Assembly (NCBI GenBank): GCA_963514095.1
Contig: OY741285.1
Location: 14,249,407 to 14,313,406 of the forward strand
Length of the DNA stretch: 64,000 bases
DNA from: Eutrigla gurnardus
Lineage: Eukaryota; Chordata; Actinopteri; Perciformes; Triglidae
Direction of reading: 5' to 3'
Shown: positions 47,187 to 58,913 of the stretch, piece after piece
Layout: the number at the start of each line of letters is the position of its first letter
Position numbering within the stretch: position 1 is the stretch's first letter
Notes under the pieces: model-generated
The model's database searches: none
Seen by the model: the letters and a program-made list of their open reading frames with translations, nothing else
Told to the model about the DNA's origin: nothing
Made by a program: the position numbers and the translations under genes

Positions 47187-47420
47187 CTGTCACAGTATCA
47201 ATCAGTATTAATATTGGAAATATAGCATTTGTTCTGTAAATTCAATTAAGAAATTGCTTAAACTAACAAAATACATTATCACATTTAGGTATTTTTCTTC
47301 TGTTATTTGGAGTTTCTACACAAAGATCACAAAACATTCAAAAATGATTTCAGGTTTAAAGGTCAAAAGGTGCTAATAGAAAACAGCCTGCATTATTACA
47401 ATCATAGACATTTGTATAAT
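47187..47420 (+). mobile_element. Older relative of the insertion at 22631-23060
   Basis: CTGTAAATTCAATTAA (47234-47249) is identical to 22722-22737. The flanks also align loosely: ACAGTATCAATCAGTATT versus CACGGTAACGGTATAT upstream, and TTGCTTAAACTAACAAA versus GGCTTAAAAATAACAAA downstream. I infer a second, more diverged copy of the same hAT-like family. Its limits are not clear. Confidence 0.4.
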
Positions 47421-48591
47421 AAATATACCAAAATAAATGTTCCTGCAGGATCTTTCTTCTTTCTTTCTGCAAAAAGCTAAGAAAACAAACGTGTCTGATC
47501 ATCATGTGACCTTGATCGGAATCAGGAGATCGCGTGAGGGATCTTTTTTTTATTGCTATTCACATTTAAAACAACGTAGTGCTGCTTCCACTTCACGACG
47601 TCGCTGCTAATGTCCTAAAACCTTTACATCAAGACTCAGACTAATGTTCTTCTTCTTCACCTGAATTCAGCGAAACATCACGATCTGCCTCAACGTACGA
47701 GAATGAACGTCGCCGCTGAAGTAGCCGAGATCAAACATCACCAGGCTACATCGTTAATTTAAATGATTGACATAAATGCTCATTAATTGGTTAACATTCA
47801 GATCTGACGCGTTCAATGTTCTAGGATTTTTGAATAAAGCAGTGAAGAAGTGTCCGAGTTCTTAAAGAAATGAGAAGTAACGGATCAGGAGGATGACGAC
47901 GGCGGCGAGGCAGCGACACGGGGTGAAATACAGAGCGTAGTAAAATGACATCAGACGGATTAATAATTCAGCCGGCGGCCTGCGTGAGGCAGGAAGCATG
48001 AAGAGGAGGGAGAGCAGCGCGGCGGCGTTTAAAGGCGCGGCGTTGAATTATTCAGCGGGAGGCGTCTGGTCTGGCGCCGATGCAGCAGGTGGCTGCAGCG
48101 AAACCAACGAGATCACAGACGGGACGAGAACCGCGTTCCTGTCTGGGACGCCGAGATGAGACGAGATGAAAGCAAACGAGGCGTTCGGGGTCCGCGTGGA
48201 GAACGTGGGACATCGCGGCGCCGACCCAGCGGGAGAGACCCGGTTTAACATCTCAATTCCAAGTCAGGAGAGAGGATTTTAATTATTAGTGGAAGTCATT
48301 TACTCATCTCTCTTTTGACTTTGTGGGTTATGAATTAATGAGCACACATACTTTATTCAGCAGTGTATTACGCCGCGTTTAACAGTGGCGTTATGTGATT
48401 CTAGCTGATCCAGGAGCTGTTTTTAAGGGTCTGCTCTGGTCTACAGGGAGAAAATAGGGAACAAAACGGACTAAGACTCGAACAAACGGTGGCTCTTTGT
48501 ATCGTTTCAGAACTCGTAACGCAAGAAAGATTTTATTGAACGTTGCAGATCTCAGCGGATAAAAAGACATAAACGGGGAGAAAGGAAAAGA

Positions 48592-48593
<2 letters not shown>
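47421..48593. other. No gene; unique non-coding DNA
   Basis: A CpG-rich segment at about 47890-48235 (GGCGGCGAGGCAGCG, GGCGCGGCG) has a chance minus-strand frame of 67 residues but no exon evidence. Confidence 0.5.

Positions 48594-48635
<42 letters not shown>
48594..48635 (+). repeat. (GT)n microsatellite
   Basis: About 21 pure units. Confidence 0.97.
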
Positions 48636-48636
<1 letters not shown>

Positions 48637-48745
48637 GCCTCCAGCAGATGAATGAATGCAGATGTATTCATGAAATGCATTGTGGCAGTTTATGGTGATA
48701 ATACCCTCCTCGCGCTGGGAGAGGGCTCTCATCGCTGAACGGCTA

Positions 48746-48748
<3 letters not shown>

Positions 48749-48803
<55 letters not shown>
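48749..48803 (+). repeat. (CA)n microsatellite
   Basis: About 27 pure units; complementary to the GT tract 113 bp upstream. Confidence 0.97.
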
Positions 48804-48805
<2 letters not shown>

Positions 48806-48924
48806 AGCCAATAAGCATTCACAGCGAGATTGATAATGTTTCCTAAAGTGTGTTTACTGCTGGAGGCGGACAAAAGCAGTTAGTCCTTCATCGGGATTGT
48901 AACTATTGGTGTGAACCTGGAAAC

Positions 48925-48947
48925 ACACAAACACACACACACACACA
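48925..48947 (+). repeat. Short (CA)n tract
   Basis: About 11 units with one extra A near the start. Confidence 0.9.
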
Positions 48948-49086
48948 TGCTGCGACGGTGTTTTCATTACACAACCAGTGTTTTCTTTCCATACGACCAA
49001 ATGAGGGGCGCAAACATTAAATAACACTCAACACAAACACGGCATCAACAGCAGACGTCACTGCGTCTGTGGCGGCTCATAACACC

Positions 49087-49121
49087 GTGTGTGTGTGTGT
49101 GTGCGTGTGTGTGTGTGTGTT
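49087..49121 (+). repeat. (GT)n microsatellite, one GC interruption
   Basis: About 17 units with GTGCGT in the middle. Confidence 0.95.
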
Positions 49122-49600
49122 TACACTTTTGGGTGAGGACTCTGTAAAGTTGGCTTTATAGAGAGAGAAAGAGTACAAGTGGATCCCAGCTTGGTTGCCG
49201 TGGCAGTAACATGCATTATGGAACAAGCGTTAACATATTTAAATCCCGGCGCTCTCACAGGCGAGCTGAGAGGATGCCGATCAACTCGCTCTTCTAAAGG
49301 ACCAACAGAGTTTAACATCTCTTTTACCTGCTTTTCAATAGAACTAATGTCATTCCAGCTGTTTTAGGAAGCTGGCAGCTACATTTCAGTGTCCTGAGGT
49401 GACGCTTTATTTGTTTGGTTCTCCTTAGAAGGAACTCACTATATTGTTCACGTGCTTCAGCTTTAAATCTCCAGAGAGGCTTTTTAAAACGGGGACATGA
49501 TTACCTTTCTATGTGAACTAGTTTGTGGTTCTGTTTGGCTGTTAGATGAACACCGAGGAGGACGACATGCATAACAACTGGGAGTCACTGCAACATAAAT
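49122..49600. other. No gene; unique non-coding DNA
   Basis: Nothing gene-like. Confidence 0.55.
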
Positions 49601-49720
49601 AGGGCCCTATGAAATCGGTTTAATTTTCCTAAATTCTGTTTTTTTTCCATTTAAATGTTTATAAATTCTGTTTTCCATTTTAATTTTTCAAAACTCTGTG
49701 TTTTACAATTTTATAGGATT
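49601..49720 (+). repeat. Teleost dispersed repeat fragment
   Basis: AGGGCCCTATGAAATCGGTT, then TTTAATTTTCCTAAATTCTG and several TTCTGTTTTCCATTT-like repeats. From memory TAGGGCCCTATGAAATC is the start of a widespread fish repeat, probably a DNA element. It ends at a CTTC microsatellite. Confidence 0.5.
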
Positions 49721-49755
49721 CTTCCTTCCTTCCTTCCTTCCTTCCTTCCTTCCTT
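49721..49755 (+). repeat. (CTTC)n tetranucleotide microsatellite
   Basis: About nine pure CTTC units. Confidence 0.97.
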
Positions 49756-51860
49756 CTCTCAAGAACAAAAACACCAAAAGTAATCAGTCTAAGCAGCGGA
49801 TGAAAGTGCTCCGGTATCATTGAATATACATCAGCTGCCAGAGCTCATTGATTACATGAAGGATGCATAGGCAGCGAGGGGCGAGAGGGGGAGGGAGAGA
49901 GAGAGAGACTTTACATTGTGGTGTAATTGACTTCCAGGCTTCGTCGTCTGTAATTGTGACCAGTCGCTGCTTAATAGGGAGGAAACGAGGAGATAATTAG
50001 AAAGCAGGTCACACGTTGAGCTGTTTGTCCATTACTTTTATTTCACCTAGTTTCTCCAGTTTACTGGGAAGACTGGGACGCTCCTTAATTATTAACTCAA
50101 CCAGCTGGTGTGTCTGGTAATTAGGGCTGCTGTTGATGGACTCAGGTCCAAACCTATTTGAATTATACACATTGTGTGTTATAAATATGTGTAGCATAAA
50201 CTCTGATATTACAGATGCAATTTGCTTCAGGCTGATCTGTAGTCAAGAGGCATCCCCCCCCAAACCTCCGCCTTTATAACCAAAACCAAACTAGCAATTA
50301 GCATTAGCGCTAGCGATTGTCATAAGCTAATAGAAATGGTTGTCGTGAACAGTAAGTTAAAACCAGTGAAGTCCTTCTACATGTTGAAGCATAGAGCGAG
50401 GCCAGCAGTTCATGATCTGGAACTGTAGCATAAAATCAAAATGGAATTAGCATGTTAGCCAGCGAGCTAACTAGCTACCTAGCGATCCCCTCAACAAGTG
50501 AAATAGAACACCTTTATGCCTCCATGCTGTGATTGTAATGCTACACTTCGCTTCAAGACTCAACTTTACTACAAAGACTCAGATAAAGACATACAACGTC
50601 GAACAAGAATCACACAAAATACCTCCAAAGAGACACAGATGATTATGGGATGTATGCGTGATGTGTCTCTACTGACTCTATCATAGTTCATATTTTCTTT
50701 TTACAAGATCTATTTTATTTATTTTCCTGACAGAAAAACATTCATCACAGATGACTCATTCAAGAGCCGTCGTAACATCAGAGCTCTATTTCTGAGTTTG
50801 TTTCTTTTTCATATTTTACTTATTTATTTAAAAGAAAACTCGCCCTTCAAAGCTGCCGGCGGGTTGTCGGATTCAGTGTAACTAAAGTTGAATGCAGATT
50901 GCCTGCAATGCAAACAGGTTTATACATTATTATACTATAATATCATTCATAAAAAATTGAAATAAGAACCTTTGTGTTATTACCAGTGTGTGAATGTAAA
51001 GTCGATGTGAGTATTCACGATCGGTCTTATTAAAAGCAACAACCTTGTGCAGCTCTAAACACAAATTGAGATGATGTTCTGAACTGAAAGCCTCCAATCA
51101 CAGTGGACGTTAGTGGGAAAGGAGGCCGGCAGGACGAGGATGCACCGAGGCGGGCGGCTCCGAGGACAGCTGAGGGGACAGATGGCCGCTTCTCTACTCG
51201 TTTAGCTCCCCTAATATATTCTCCGCTCCTCTTTTCTGATTCACCTCGTTTATCCAAGTAGACGCGGCAACGTTCGCAGATTTGTCCCTGATTCTAATAG
51301 GTGGAACATTTCTAACGTTCAGAAGAATATTACTTTGATTTGGTTCCAGGCGAGTTTCCCTTCGTGGCCTAAAATGCATCAGAGACCTGGAGAGCAGCCG
51401 TCCTCCGAGGACAAACTACAAGAAGAGAGATCGGAGAGGAAAAATGTTTTTACGCATCGGATTCATGCTCAAATCAAAGTGTGTGTGTGTGTTTTTTTTT
51501 TTTTTAAGATAAGAGAGATTAAATTAACGGTAATCAGCAGCTGTGAGTAAATTCTCTGCTGGTGGATAGTTGATCTCTCTGGCTGATATGTAGGTTCATG
51601 ACGAGACGTGTTATGGAAGGAAAATAGTCCCAAATCTCCCCGAGGATCATCTCCCCGCTACATATCTGTGATAAAGATGGGATGTACCTTGTAGCTGCGA
51701 TGGCTGATCTCCTAAATAATGACACCTAAACTGCATTGTGAATTACATTTAGAGGAAGACTTATTTTGTTGTGGCTCACGTTTGCTCTCACGTATCTAGA
51801 AATTGGTTTTCAATGACACCTAAAGTTCCAGGTAGGGACGAGGTCTAGGTGGTCGCCGGG
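49756..51860. other. No gene; unique non-coding DNA
   Basis: No supportable gene. The part at 50270-50520 is rich in GCTAGC/GTTAGC-type words. A GT plus poly-T run lies at 51480-51507. Confidence 0.5.
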
Positions 51861-51916
51861 TCCAAAAACACAGGACCTTAACCCGGGAGATCAATGTTAG
51901 TGTCCTGTGTGTGTGT
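51861..51916 (+). repeat. Dispersed repeat fragment (copy 2) with B-box-like segment
   Basis: AAAACACAGGACCTTAACCC, GGGAGATC and ATGTTAGTGTCCTGTGTG align with 218-268. Substitutions are scattered through both copies, so both are old. SINE origin is inferred. Confidence 0.5.
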
Positions 51917-52885
51917 GAACCACATGCAGTTGTTTTTAAGTTTTTCTCATCCTCATCTTCATAATTGAGACATTGTAAGTTGCATTTAAATATCTGACAT
52001 CTTATTTAAACAAACCTGTTTTTCTTAAACCCATAGAACTACACCTGACACCTTTTCTTCTTCTATTTCCTCTCCATCCTCCTCGCTCCTCCACCTCTGA
52101 CCTCCTCCTCCCCCCTCCCCCTCCCTGGCAGGGCCACCTGTTTGAAGCTCATAAATAACCCAACAAAGGGATAAAAGGCCAGATAAATAATGAAGCGGAG
52201 TGGAGCTCTGGCCTCCGACACTTCCACTGCTCCCGCTGACGGTGGTGCCGAGCACAGAGCTCCGTCACACAGCTCCGTCACAGAGCTCCGTCACAGGCCT
52301 CCGTCCAGCTCGGCGGAGACACACGACCGCTTGTGCATTTAAATGACCCAGAAAGAAAGCCGGTTTTGTTGCTTCCTATCCTTCTTCCTTTATTCGAACA
52401 GTAGCATGAAAAAAGGCGGCGGTTATGTAAGCGAGGAGGGCAAGAGGTATCCGAAAGATCTCCACCAGAGACGAAAATAACCTGCTTTTACTTCGCCGCT
52501 GTCATCTGGAAGCAGACAGAGACGGCGTTTTAACGCTCCTTTGAGGAAGTCGAATAACACAAAAAGGGAGGGAGGGGGGGGTGAAGTAGGTCGTTTTGAG
52601 TTTCTTTCATCACTTTTTTTTTTTAAGGCACAAAGGATCACGCAGGGAAGTGAAAGTGTTGTGATTTTGATCTGCGAGATGAAAAAGGGAGACATGGCGA
52701 TGCCTCGCGGTCAGCTCGCTTCCGTGGCGACATGAAAGCATGGACCGCTCCGACACCATCGCTGTGTTTTATATATAGAAGTGAACACGCATGGGGGGGG
52801 GGGGGGGGTCAGTCAAACACTCATGACAGATGATTCAATTATTCAACAGACGAGTACTTTACCTTCTTTCTTCTTCAGACAGTGA
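51917..52885. other. No gene; unique non-coding DNA
   Basis: Includes a small tandem motif, GCTCCGTCACA repeated four times at 52255-52303, a poly-T (52614-52624) and a poly-G (52793-52808). Confidence 0.55.
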
Positions 52886-53363
52886 GACCAGTATCCAGTC
52901 GTAGTATTAGTCATAGTATTTAGTCGTAATATTCAGTCATCATATTAGGTCGTAGTATTCAGTCGAAGTATTCGGTTGTAGTATTCAGTCGTAGTCATTG
53001 GTCATAGTATCCAGTCGTAGCATTCAGTTGTAGTATCCGGTCCTAGTATTCGGTCATAGTTTTCGGTCATATTCGGCCGTATTCTATCGTAGTATTCGGT
53101 TGTAGTATTCACTCATAGTATCCAGCCGTAGTTTCCAGTCTTAGTATCCAGCCGTAGTTTCCAGTCTTAGTATCCAGTTGTAGTATCCAGTTGTAGTATC
53201 CAGTTGTAGTATCCAGTCGTAGTATCCAGTCGTAGTATCCAGTTGTAGTATCCAGTTGTAGTTTCCAGTCGTAGTATCCAGTCGTAGTATCCAGTAGTAT
53301 CCAGTCGTAGTATCCAGTCGTAGTATCCAGTAGTAGTATCCAGTCGTAGTATCCAGTAGTAGT
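52886..53363 (+). repeat. 13-bp minisatellite, AGTATCCAGTCGT type
   Basis: About 37 units. The left half is diverged (CATAGTATTTAGTC, GGTCATATTCGGCC), while the right half from about 53110 is nearly homogeneous, a gradient that suggests recent growth at the right end. The 13-bp period cycles through all three frames, giving Leu-Asp-Thr-Thr-Gly-Tyr-Tyr-type peptides on the minus strand. Confidence 0.95.
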
Positions 53364-54040
53364 GTTATGTTGCAAACTTGAATGAAACGGTTGCGTGATG
53401 TTAGCATGTTTGGTCCGTTCGTTAAGTTGGAGACTGCAGATTTCCACAGAGTGTAATATGTCTGATTTACTGGGACATGATCTCTAGAAGGAACATAGAA
53501 GGTTTGGACGTTTCATTATCATCACATTCCACTCAGGTCACTATCAGGCCGTTAAACTGCAGCGAACCCTGTCTTTCTCCGTCATCACCTCCCAGTCTGT
53601 TTAACGGGATGTTTTCACTCTTAACTGTAAAACACACATTCACTAAATCACGGCTGGATTAGTTATTAGCTTCCATCATTGTGGGTTGATGTGATGTAAT
53701 AAATCACCCATTCTGTATGAATCCGTTGACGCGACCGGAGATGAATCTCGTCTCTGGACGGCTGATTCAGCTGTTTTTTAAATGATTTACTCTGCTGCTA
53801 TCGCTACATACATAACTGTTATTGGTTCGTTTGTTGGAGAACATCAGGATACAAATAGAATATATCTATTTTTAAGCGTAATGAAACCATGCGGAGGTGT
53901 TCCTGTTATTTTGTCCACCCCTGAACACACAAGGGCAGAGGTCGAGTATTCTGCCAGAAGGTCGTGGTTGTTATCGCCGGCTGTGATCGGGTTATCAAAG
54001 TCTTCTGCAGATGGCTGGGGGACCATCAATCTGATACTGT
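53364..54040. other. No gene; unique non-coding DNA
   Basis: Chance frames only. Confidence 0.55.
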
Positions 54041-54083
<43 letters not shown>

Positions 54084-54116
54084 AGTAAGGTGTGTGTGTG
54101 TGGCTGCAGTTAGTGG

Positions 54117-54152
<36 letters not shown>

Positions 54153-54188
54153 AGTAAGGTGTGTGTGTGTGTGTGGCTGCAGTTAGTG
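54041..54188. repeat. Duplicated (CA)n-GGTAGTAAGG-(TG)n palindromic module
   Basis: A CA tract (54042-54080), GGTAGTAAGG, a TG tract and TGGCTGCAGTTAGTGGC are followed directly by a second copy of the same module (CA 54119-54148, GGTAGTAAGG, TG to about 54174, GGCTGCAGTTAGTGGC). Each copy can fold as a CA/TG stem with a roughly 10-nt loop. Confidence 0.92.
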
Positions 54189-54290
54189 GCGAAGGGATTA
54201 AACAGAATTTTATCTTTGATGTGGATTAGACGGAGACCAGGATCATGATTAATTTGTTGCTCGGAGATTGCATGAAAAGCATGTTGAGTA

Positions 54291-54294
<4 letters not shown>

Positions 54295-54323
<29 letters not shown>
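54295..54323 (+). repeat. (GT)n microsatellite
   Basis: About 14 units after one TCTG start. Confidence 0.95.
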
Positions 54324-54411
54324 GGGTTGTCCATCCACTCATGCCATTTATTATTATATGTTGGCAGTGAGCTTTGTGTTTCTTACATGACTTGATGAAA
54401 GGTGCCTCCAC

Positions 54412-54426
54412 GGCGCCCCCTGCTGA
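54412..54426 (-). promoter_or_regulatory. CTCF-like motif (minus orientation)
   Basis: The minus strand reads TCAGCAGGGGGCGCC, matching CCASYAGRKGGCRSY at all but the first base. It is convergent with the plus-strand motifs at 16966 and 45923. Binding not shown. Confidence 0.5.
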
Positions 54427-54596
54427 GTGATAATTAACAGCAGTTTCACGCTGTGCAGATGAATCACACGTCATGTAAAGATGGATTCTATTAATGTGTG
54501 ACTATTGTTATTGTCTGCATGTCTCTGGCTGCAGATAGAGATTGTTTATTTGTAAATTATACTCTCATATATTAGTGATGAATATCACCCACATAA

Positions 54597-54712
54597 AAGT
54601 CAACCCGTTGGTTTGTGGACTACGGTTTCGAAGCCTCCAGTTTTTTGAAGTAACCATCTTGGTCTTCGGTCGTTGCCTTCTTGTTTGTTTCATGAAGTAA
54701 AGCTTGAAAAGG
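54597..54712 (+). repeat. Possible teleost dispersed repeat
   Basis: CCGTTGGTTTGTGGACTACG, GTTTCGAAGCCTCCAG and CCATCTTGGTCTTCGG recall a dispersed repeat with GGTTTGTGGACTACGGTTTT and GCCATCTTGG. Degraded; limits uncertain. Confidence 0.4.
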
Positions 54713-55088
54713 TAATGGATATACACAAATCTGCTGCTTGCAGAGCTGTGCTGTTGGAGACTACATGTACCAGGTTACATTGCGCCTGAGTGGCGATTGC
54801 CTTCCGGAATCTTCCCAAACCTTTTATTGAGGTCGTGTTGCACCGGCTGCCTGTATGAATAGTTCTGATGCAAAGTATTCTTTTTTATTATTTCCAAACC
54901 AGAGCAGGGACACACAACAAGAGGGGACCTCACAGTCATATAAACAAAGACACACACACACACCGAGCAGTGAGTGTGTCGTCCAGTTCATCAGAAGATG
55001 AGGGCTGATCTGGTGTCAGCTCAGTTACAGTTTACAGGCGTACGCTGACAGACTGCTGACGGTGGAGCTTCTCATATGCCAACTCAGC

Positions 55089-55090
<2 letters not shown>
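54713..55090. other. No gene; unique non-coding DNA
   Basis: Nothing gene-like; a short CA run lies at 54950-54963. Confidence 0.55.

Positions 55091-55126
<36 letters not shown>
55091..55126 (+). repeat. (GT)n microsatellite
   Basis: About 17 pure units. Confidence 0.96.
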
Positions 55127-55127
<1 letters not shown>

Positions 55128-55347
55128 GTGTGTGCGCGGTACTATTGTTCCTGGGTTTTCTCATTCCTCCTCTCATCACTCTCTGTGATAGCTAGACATT
55201 GCCCATCAAGCTTCTGTCTCCTTCGCCATCTTCTCATCCTCCTAGGAGGTTTTCTTTACTGTCACTGCCACGGTAACGATAAGAGGAAGTGACATCACAG
55301 ATCACATTGGCATGGGCCCTGATCTCTGTGTCCATGCTCACTCTGTG

Positions 55348-55693
55348 AGTGTTAGCATGGATATTAATGTCAGTGACTCTATGCTAAACCGTTAGCATGG
55401 ATGTTAATATCAGTCTGTGCTAAAGTGTTAGCATGGATGTTAATATCAGTCTTTGCTAAAGTGTTAGCATGGATGTTAATATCAGTCTGTGCTAAAGTGT
55501 TAGCATGGATGCTAATGTCAGTCTGTGCTAAAGTGTTAGCATGGATGTTAATGTCAGCCTATGCTAAAGTGTTAGCATGGATGTTAATATCAGTCTATGC
55601 TAAAGTGTTAGCATGGATGCTAATATCAGTCACTATGCTAAAGTGTTAGCATGGATGTTAATGTCAGTCACTATGCTAAAGCGTTAGCATGGA
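55348..55693 (+). repeat. 36-bp minisatellite, GTTAGCATGGATG type
   Basis: About ten copies of a 36-bp unit containing GTTAGCATGGATGTTAATAT and CAGTCTGTGCTAAA. Unit spacing is 36 bp through most of the array and 38 bp in the last two copies (CAGTCACTATGC variant). The plus frame stays open over 55401-55649 because 36 is a multiple of three. Confidence 0.95.
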
Positions 55694-57125
55694 GCAGCAG
55701 CACCAGTGAGCCGTCTCTCTCTCTCGCCACGTTTTATTTGTTTAGATTCTGACTTCTCTGCAGCCCTTCTCTAATATTTGCGTTGTGCCCTTCATCTCCT
55801 CCTCCTCCTCCTGTTCTCCTCATCCATCAGCTGAGGCGAGAGGTCTCGAGTCTCGCCGATATCAAAGCTTGATCCTTCTCATCAGCAGACAAATGAAAGT
55901 CGAGGAGGACGAGGCTGGATGGAGGAGAGGGTCGGGTAAACACAGGGATCACAGAGGGAGAGATTGAAATGCAGATGAGACAACGGCCGGCTCATTGTCT
56001 CCCAGCATTAATGATTTCATGACTATCAATCCAAAAAAGCTGCATCGATTTGGATATGAGAAAAGCAACGTTTGAAGAAACCTTCCCACCTGTGCTTCCA
56101 GGACGCTGATGGACGGCGTCAAATTAATATTCATGGCATTTAGACACCAATAAAACGGAAAGAAAAATCAGTTTTCAGGAACAACTCAAATGTGTGAAGT
56201 GGAATCATTTTAATAATCATAACGTTATGATGATTGATGACATGAATACATTTCTGTCTCATTAAGACCTCCTCGTGCCAAAGCCCATTCTGCTACCTTT
56301 GCAAATGTGGGAGGAGACGGGTGCTGGTATGTACGGTACGGTTACATTGTTGCAGAGTAAAGTCTCCGTGTGACATCACTAGCCATGTGACCATCCCGCT
56401 GTGTGTGTGGTTGTGTCGGAGACGCCCATGTCAGCAACTTGCTTAACTGCTCGTCTGATCAAAAAAGGAAGCCGATGAAGCGAGACGCTGCTCGCAGCAC
56501 TTCTTTGAATAAAGCTGTAAAAAATATAAAAATGAGCCAAACAAACCGGGAGGGAAGTCAATTAATGTCCCACACTGACTCAGCACATTGAAGGCACCGC
56601 GTCGGCCTCCCGACAAAGGAAGGAACATCGTGATTACAGCAGTGATTCCAGCAATAACTGCTTATCTCTCCGCCGTACCAGCGGCGTCCATACCGTGTAA
56701 TGAATGCATGGTTTATGGGATGCTGAATGATTTCACTTATTCGGCTCGACGTCTCTACCTGCAGAGACTCCGAGGACGGCAGTTTGCTTCAGCAATATCT
56801 AACGTTCCTACTACCGAAACGTGTCCAATTTAGTGCTGAAGCCCTTTGAATCGATGCAACGATGGAGCTTCTTCGTGTTTGCCTCCAGTTTTATTTCAGG
56901 GACTAAAAGAAATCTTCTTCCCACAGAAATGCAGACTATCTGACTCTCAGCCTCGTTGAGTTCAAAGCTGGTGTCAGTTTCCAAAATTCATTCACTCCAC
57001 AAAGAAATATAGACTTTATTTTTTCAGATTCAGCGTTTCAGCACAAGCGTGTCAAATTCAAATTCATGCAATTCAAATCCGATCTCCGGTGGCGCCGATC
57101 TCCCTCTGCACTAATCAGCGTCTCC
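55694..57125. other. No gene; unique non-coding DNA
   Basis: No supportable gene. The stretch 56225-56310 with CATTAAGACCTCCTCG and CTTTGCAAATGTGGG is a weak conserved-element candidate. Confidence 0.5.
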
Positions 57126-57149
57126 CTCTCTCTCTCTCTCTCTCTCTCT
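57126..57149 (+). repeat. (CT)n microsatellite
   Basis: About 12 CT units. Confidence 0.94.
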
Positions 57150-58419
57150 GCTCTCTGTGTGTGTGATGAGGTCTGGGTCTTGCTTCGTCTCTGATCCACC
57201 TCGTGCATCAGAGCCGGAATCCGTGTCAGCCTTATTACCCAGACCTCATGAATCCTCATGAATGTTTCATTGCAGCCGAGCTATTAGAGGCCGACGGGGA
57301 CTCAGATGCTGTTTATGCACACATTTATTCACGTCTATATTGTCCGTATTTACCTCTCTGCTCGGTTGAAACCTTGTGACGGTGTCGCCGATGTCGCTCA
57401 GAGACCGAGACCAGGACCAGGGGACAGTTTAACTAGAGCTCAGCCTCAGTGTGTCATGTCAGTAATGGGAAATATTCAGATATTTGTTTTCTGGATTTCC
57501 ATTAAAATGCTCACAGTGACGGCCGACCGCTCTGAATGCAGGCGACAGGCATCGTTAAAAGACTTCCTGTGTTGTTCCTCAACCTGTCGTGGAATTATCA
57601 GACACTTCAGAACACTTCACATGATATGAGGTATTTAATGTGTGAAACAGACATGTAAACATCAATTTCCCACCTAATGGAAAATGTGAAACGACATTGA
57701 AGGCATCATTAGAAGCCTAATTGTACTCATCAATTATCGACCTGCGTTCAGGTGCTTTCCGTCCGTTTGGCTTCTCCGGAGCTCGCTCACCTTTTTTGGG
57801 ATGAAGAGCCATTTTTTAAATGCTCTTGTTAATCACTGTTCCATTTCAACATTAAGGTTAATAGTTTAATTATGACACCGCATCTTAAATCGCTAACCGG
57901 TCTATGATTTTATTCAACGAAGGTGAAGTGCCTAGCAACATAAAAAAAGCATTTTTCTCCCATAATCAGGTTATTGTGAGTGCAAATGAGGGCGGCCATA
58001 TTTGTGAACACCTAATCCACCAATCATGTAACTCAAATAATCAATCAATCATCCACGTTTGAAAACCTCAACACTTCTAACCCGTCTGTGTTTTTCTGCT
58101 GTGGGCAAGTTTCCATTCAGAGTCGGCACTTTTAAATGGCTGCCTTTGTTTCCGTCTGCAGGCTGAAATACGACCATGACAGCTGGTAAAAAAGTCGCTC
58201 AACACCAATCACTTGTGTCCTTGTTCCCCCAAATCATTTCATTCACTCCGGCCCGGCTGATGGAAACACGACTCATTTCCTTTTCCTCTTTTTCACAAAG
58301 TTTATCCCGAACGTTGTGATGAAGACACGCAGACAAACTTTTCTTCTTCTCTGCCACGGCGACACGTCAACGTCGCACCCTCATCAGTATGCATGAATGC
58401 GTTCGCCATGCAGCATTTT
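57150..58419. other. No gene; unique non-coding DNA
   Basis: A repeat-free AT-rich part at 57660-57760 (CCACCTAATGGAAAATG, GAAGCCTAATTG, CATCAATTATCG) may be a small conserved element. Otherwise nothing. Confidence 0.5.
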
Positions 58420-58610
58420 AAAGCGCCGTCCGGACCGCAGCATCATTATACGGGAGGCGTCCCACCGCCACACGCCCGCCCCGTATTAAAACAGTCGATA
58501 ATAAAAGAGCAGCTATCAGCTGTTTACGCCCGGTTAGCCAAATGGCATTCCAAGTGAGGGAGGCTTAAAGCCCTGTTCCCCCTGCAGCCGGCAGATCTGG
58601 AGTCTGCCGA
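58420..58610. promoter_or_regulatory. Candidate conserved non-coding element beside the gap
   Basis: CAGCATCATTATACGGGAGG, CCCGTATTAAAACAGTCG, ATAATAAAAGAGC, AGCTATCAGCTGTTTACGCC and CCAAATGGCATTCCAAG form a repeat-free block. It contains an E-box (CAGCTG) and TAAT/TTAA-type cores. Inference from composition only. Confidence 0.3.
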
Positions 58611-58713
58611 GGTCGTGCCCTCCACAACTCCCAGAGTGCATCGCTGTTTCCTTCTTCTGTTAAAAAGAAAAAAGAGTTCTTGAGGTGCTGACTGCAGGTC
58701 TCAGATCAGCTTA

Positions 58714-58913
58714 NNNNNNNNNNNNNNNNNNNNNNNNNNNNNNNNNNNNNNNNNNNNNNNNNNNNNNNNNNNNNNNNNNNNNNNNNNNNNNNNNNNNNNN
58801 NNNNNNNNNNNNNNNNNNNNNNNNNNNNNNNNNNNNNNNNNNNNNNNNNNNNNNNNNNNNNNNNNNNNNNNNNNNNNNNNNNNNNNNNNNNNNNNNNNNN
58901 NNNNNNNNNNNNN
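58714..58913. other. Assembly gap (200 N)
   Basis: Exactly 200 unresolved bases. The open frame drawn through it is an artefact. The left flank includes CTGCAGGTCTCAGATC, identical to a stretch of the 27-bp minisatellite at 23300. Confidence 0.99.

Noticed and set aside
53109..53447. Tyr/Thr/Asp-rich minus-strand frame
   Set aside because: A 13-bp repeat cycling through all frames; not a protein.
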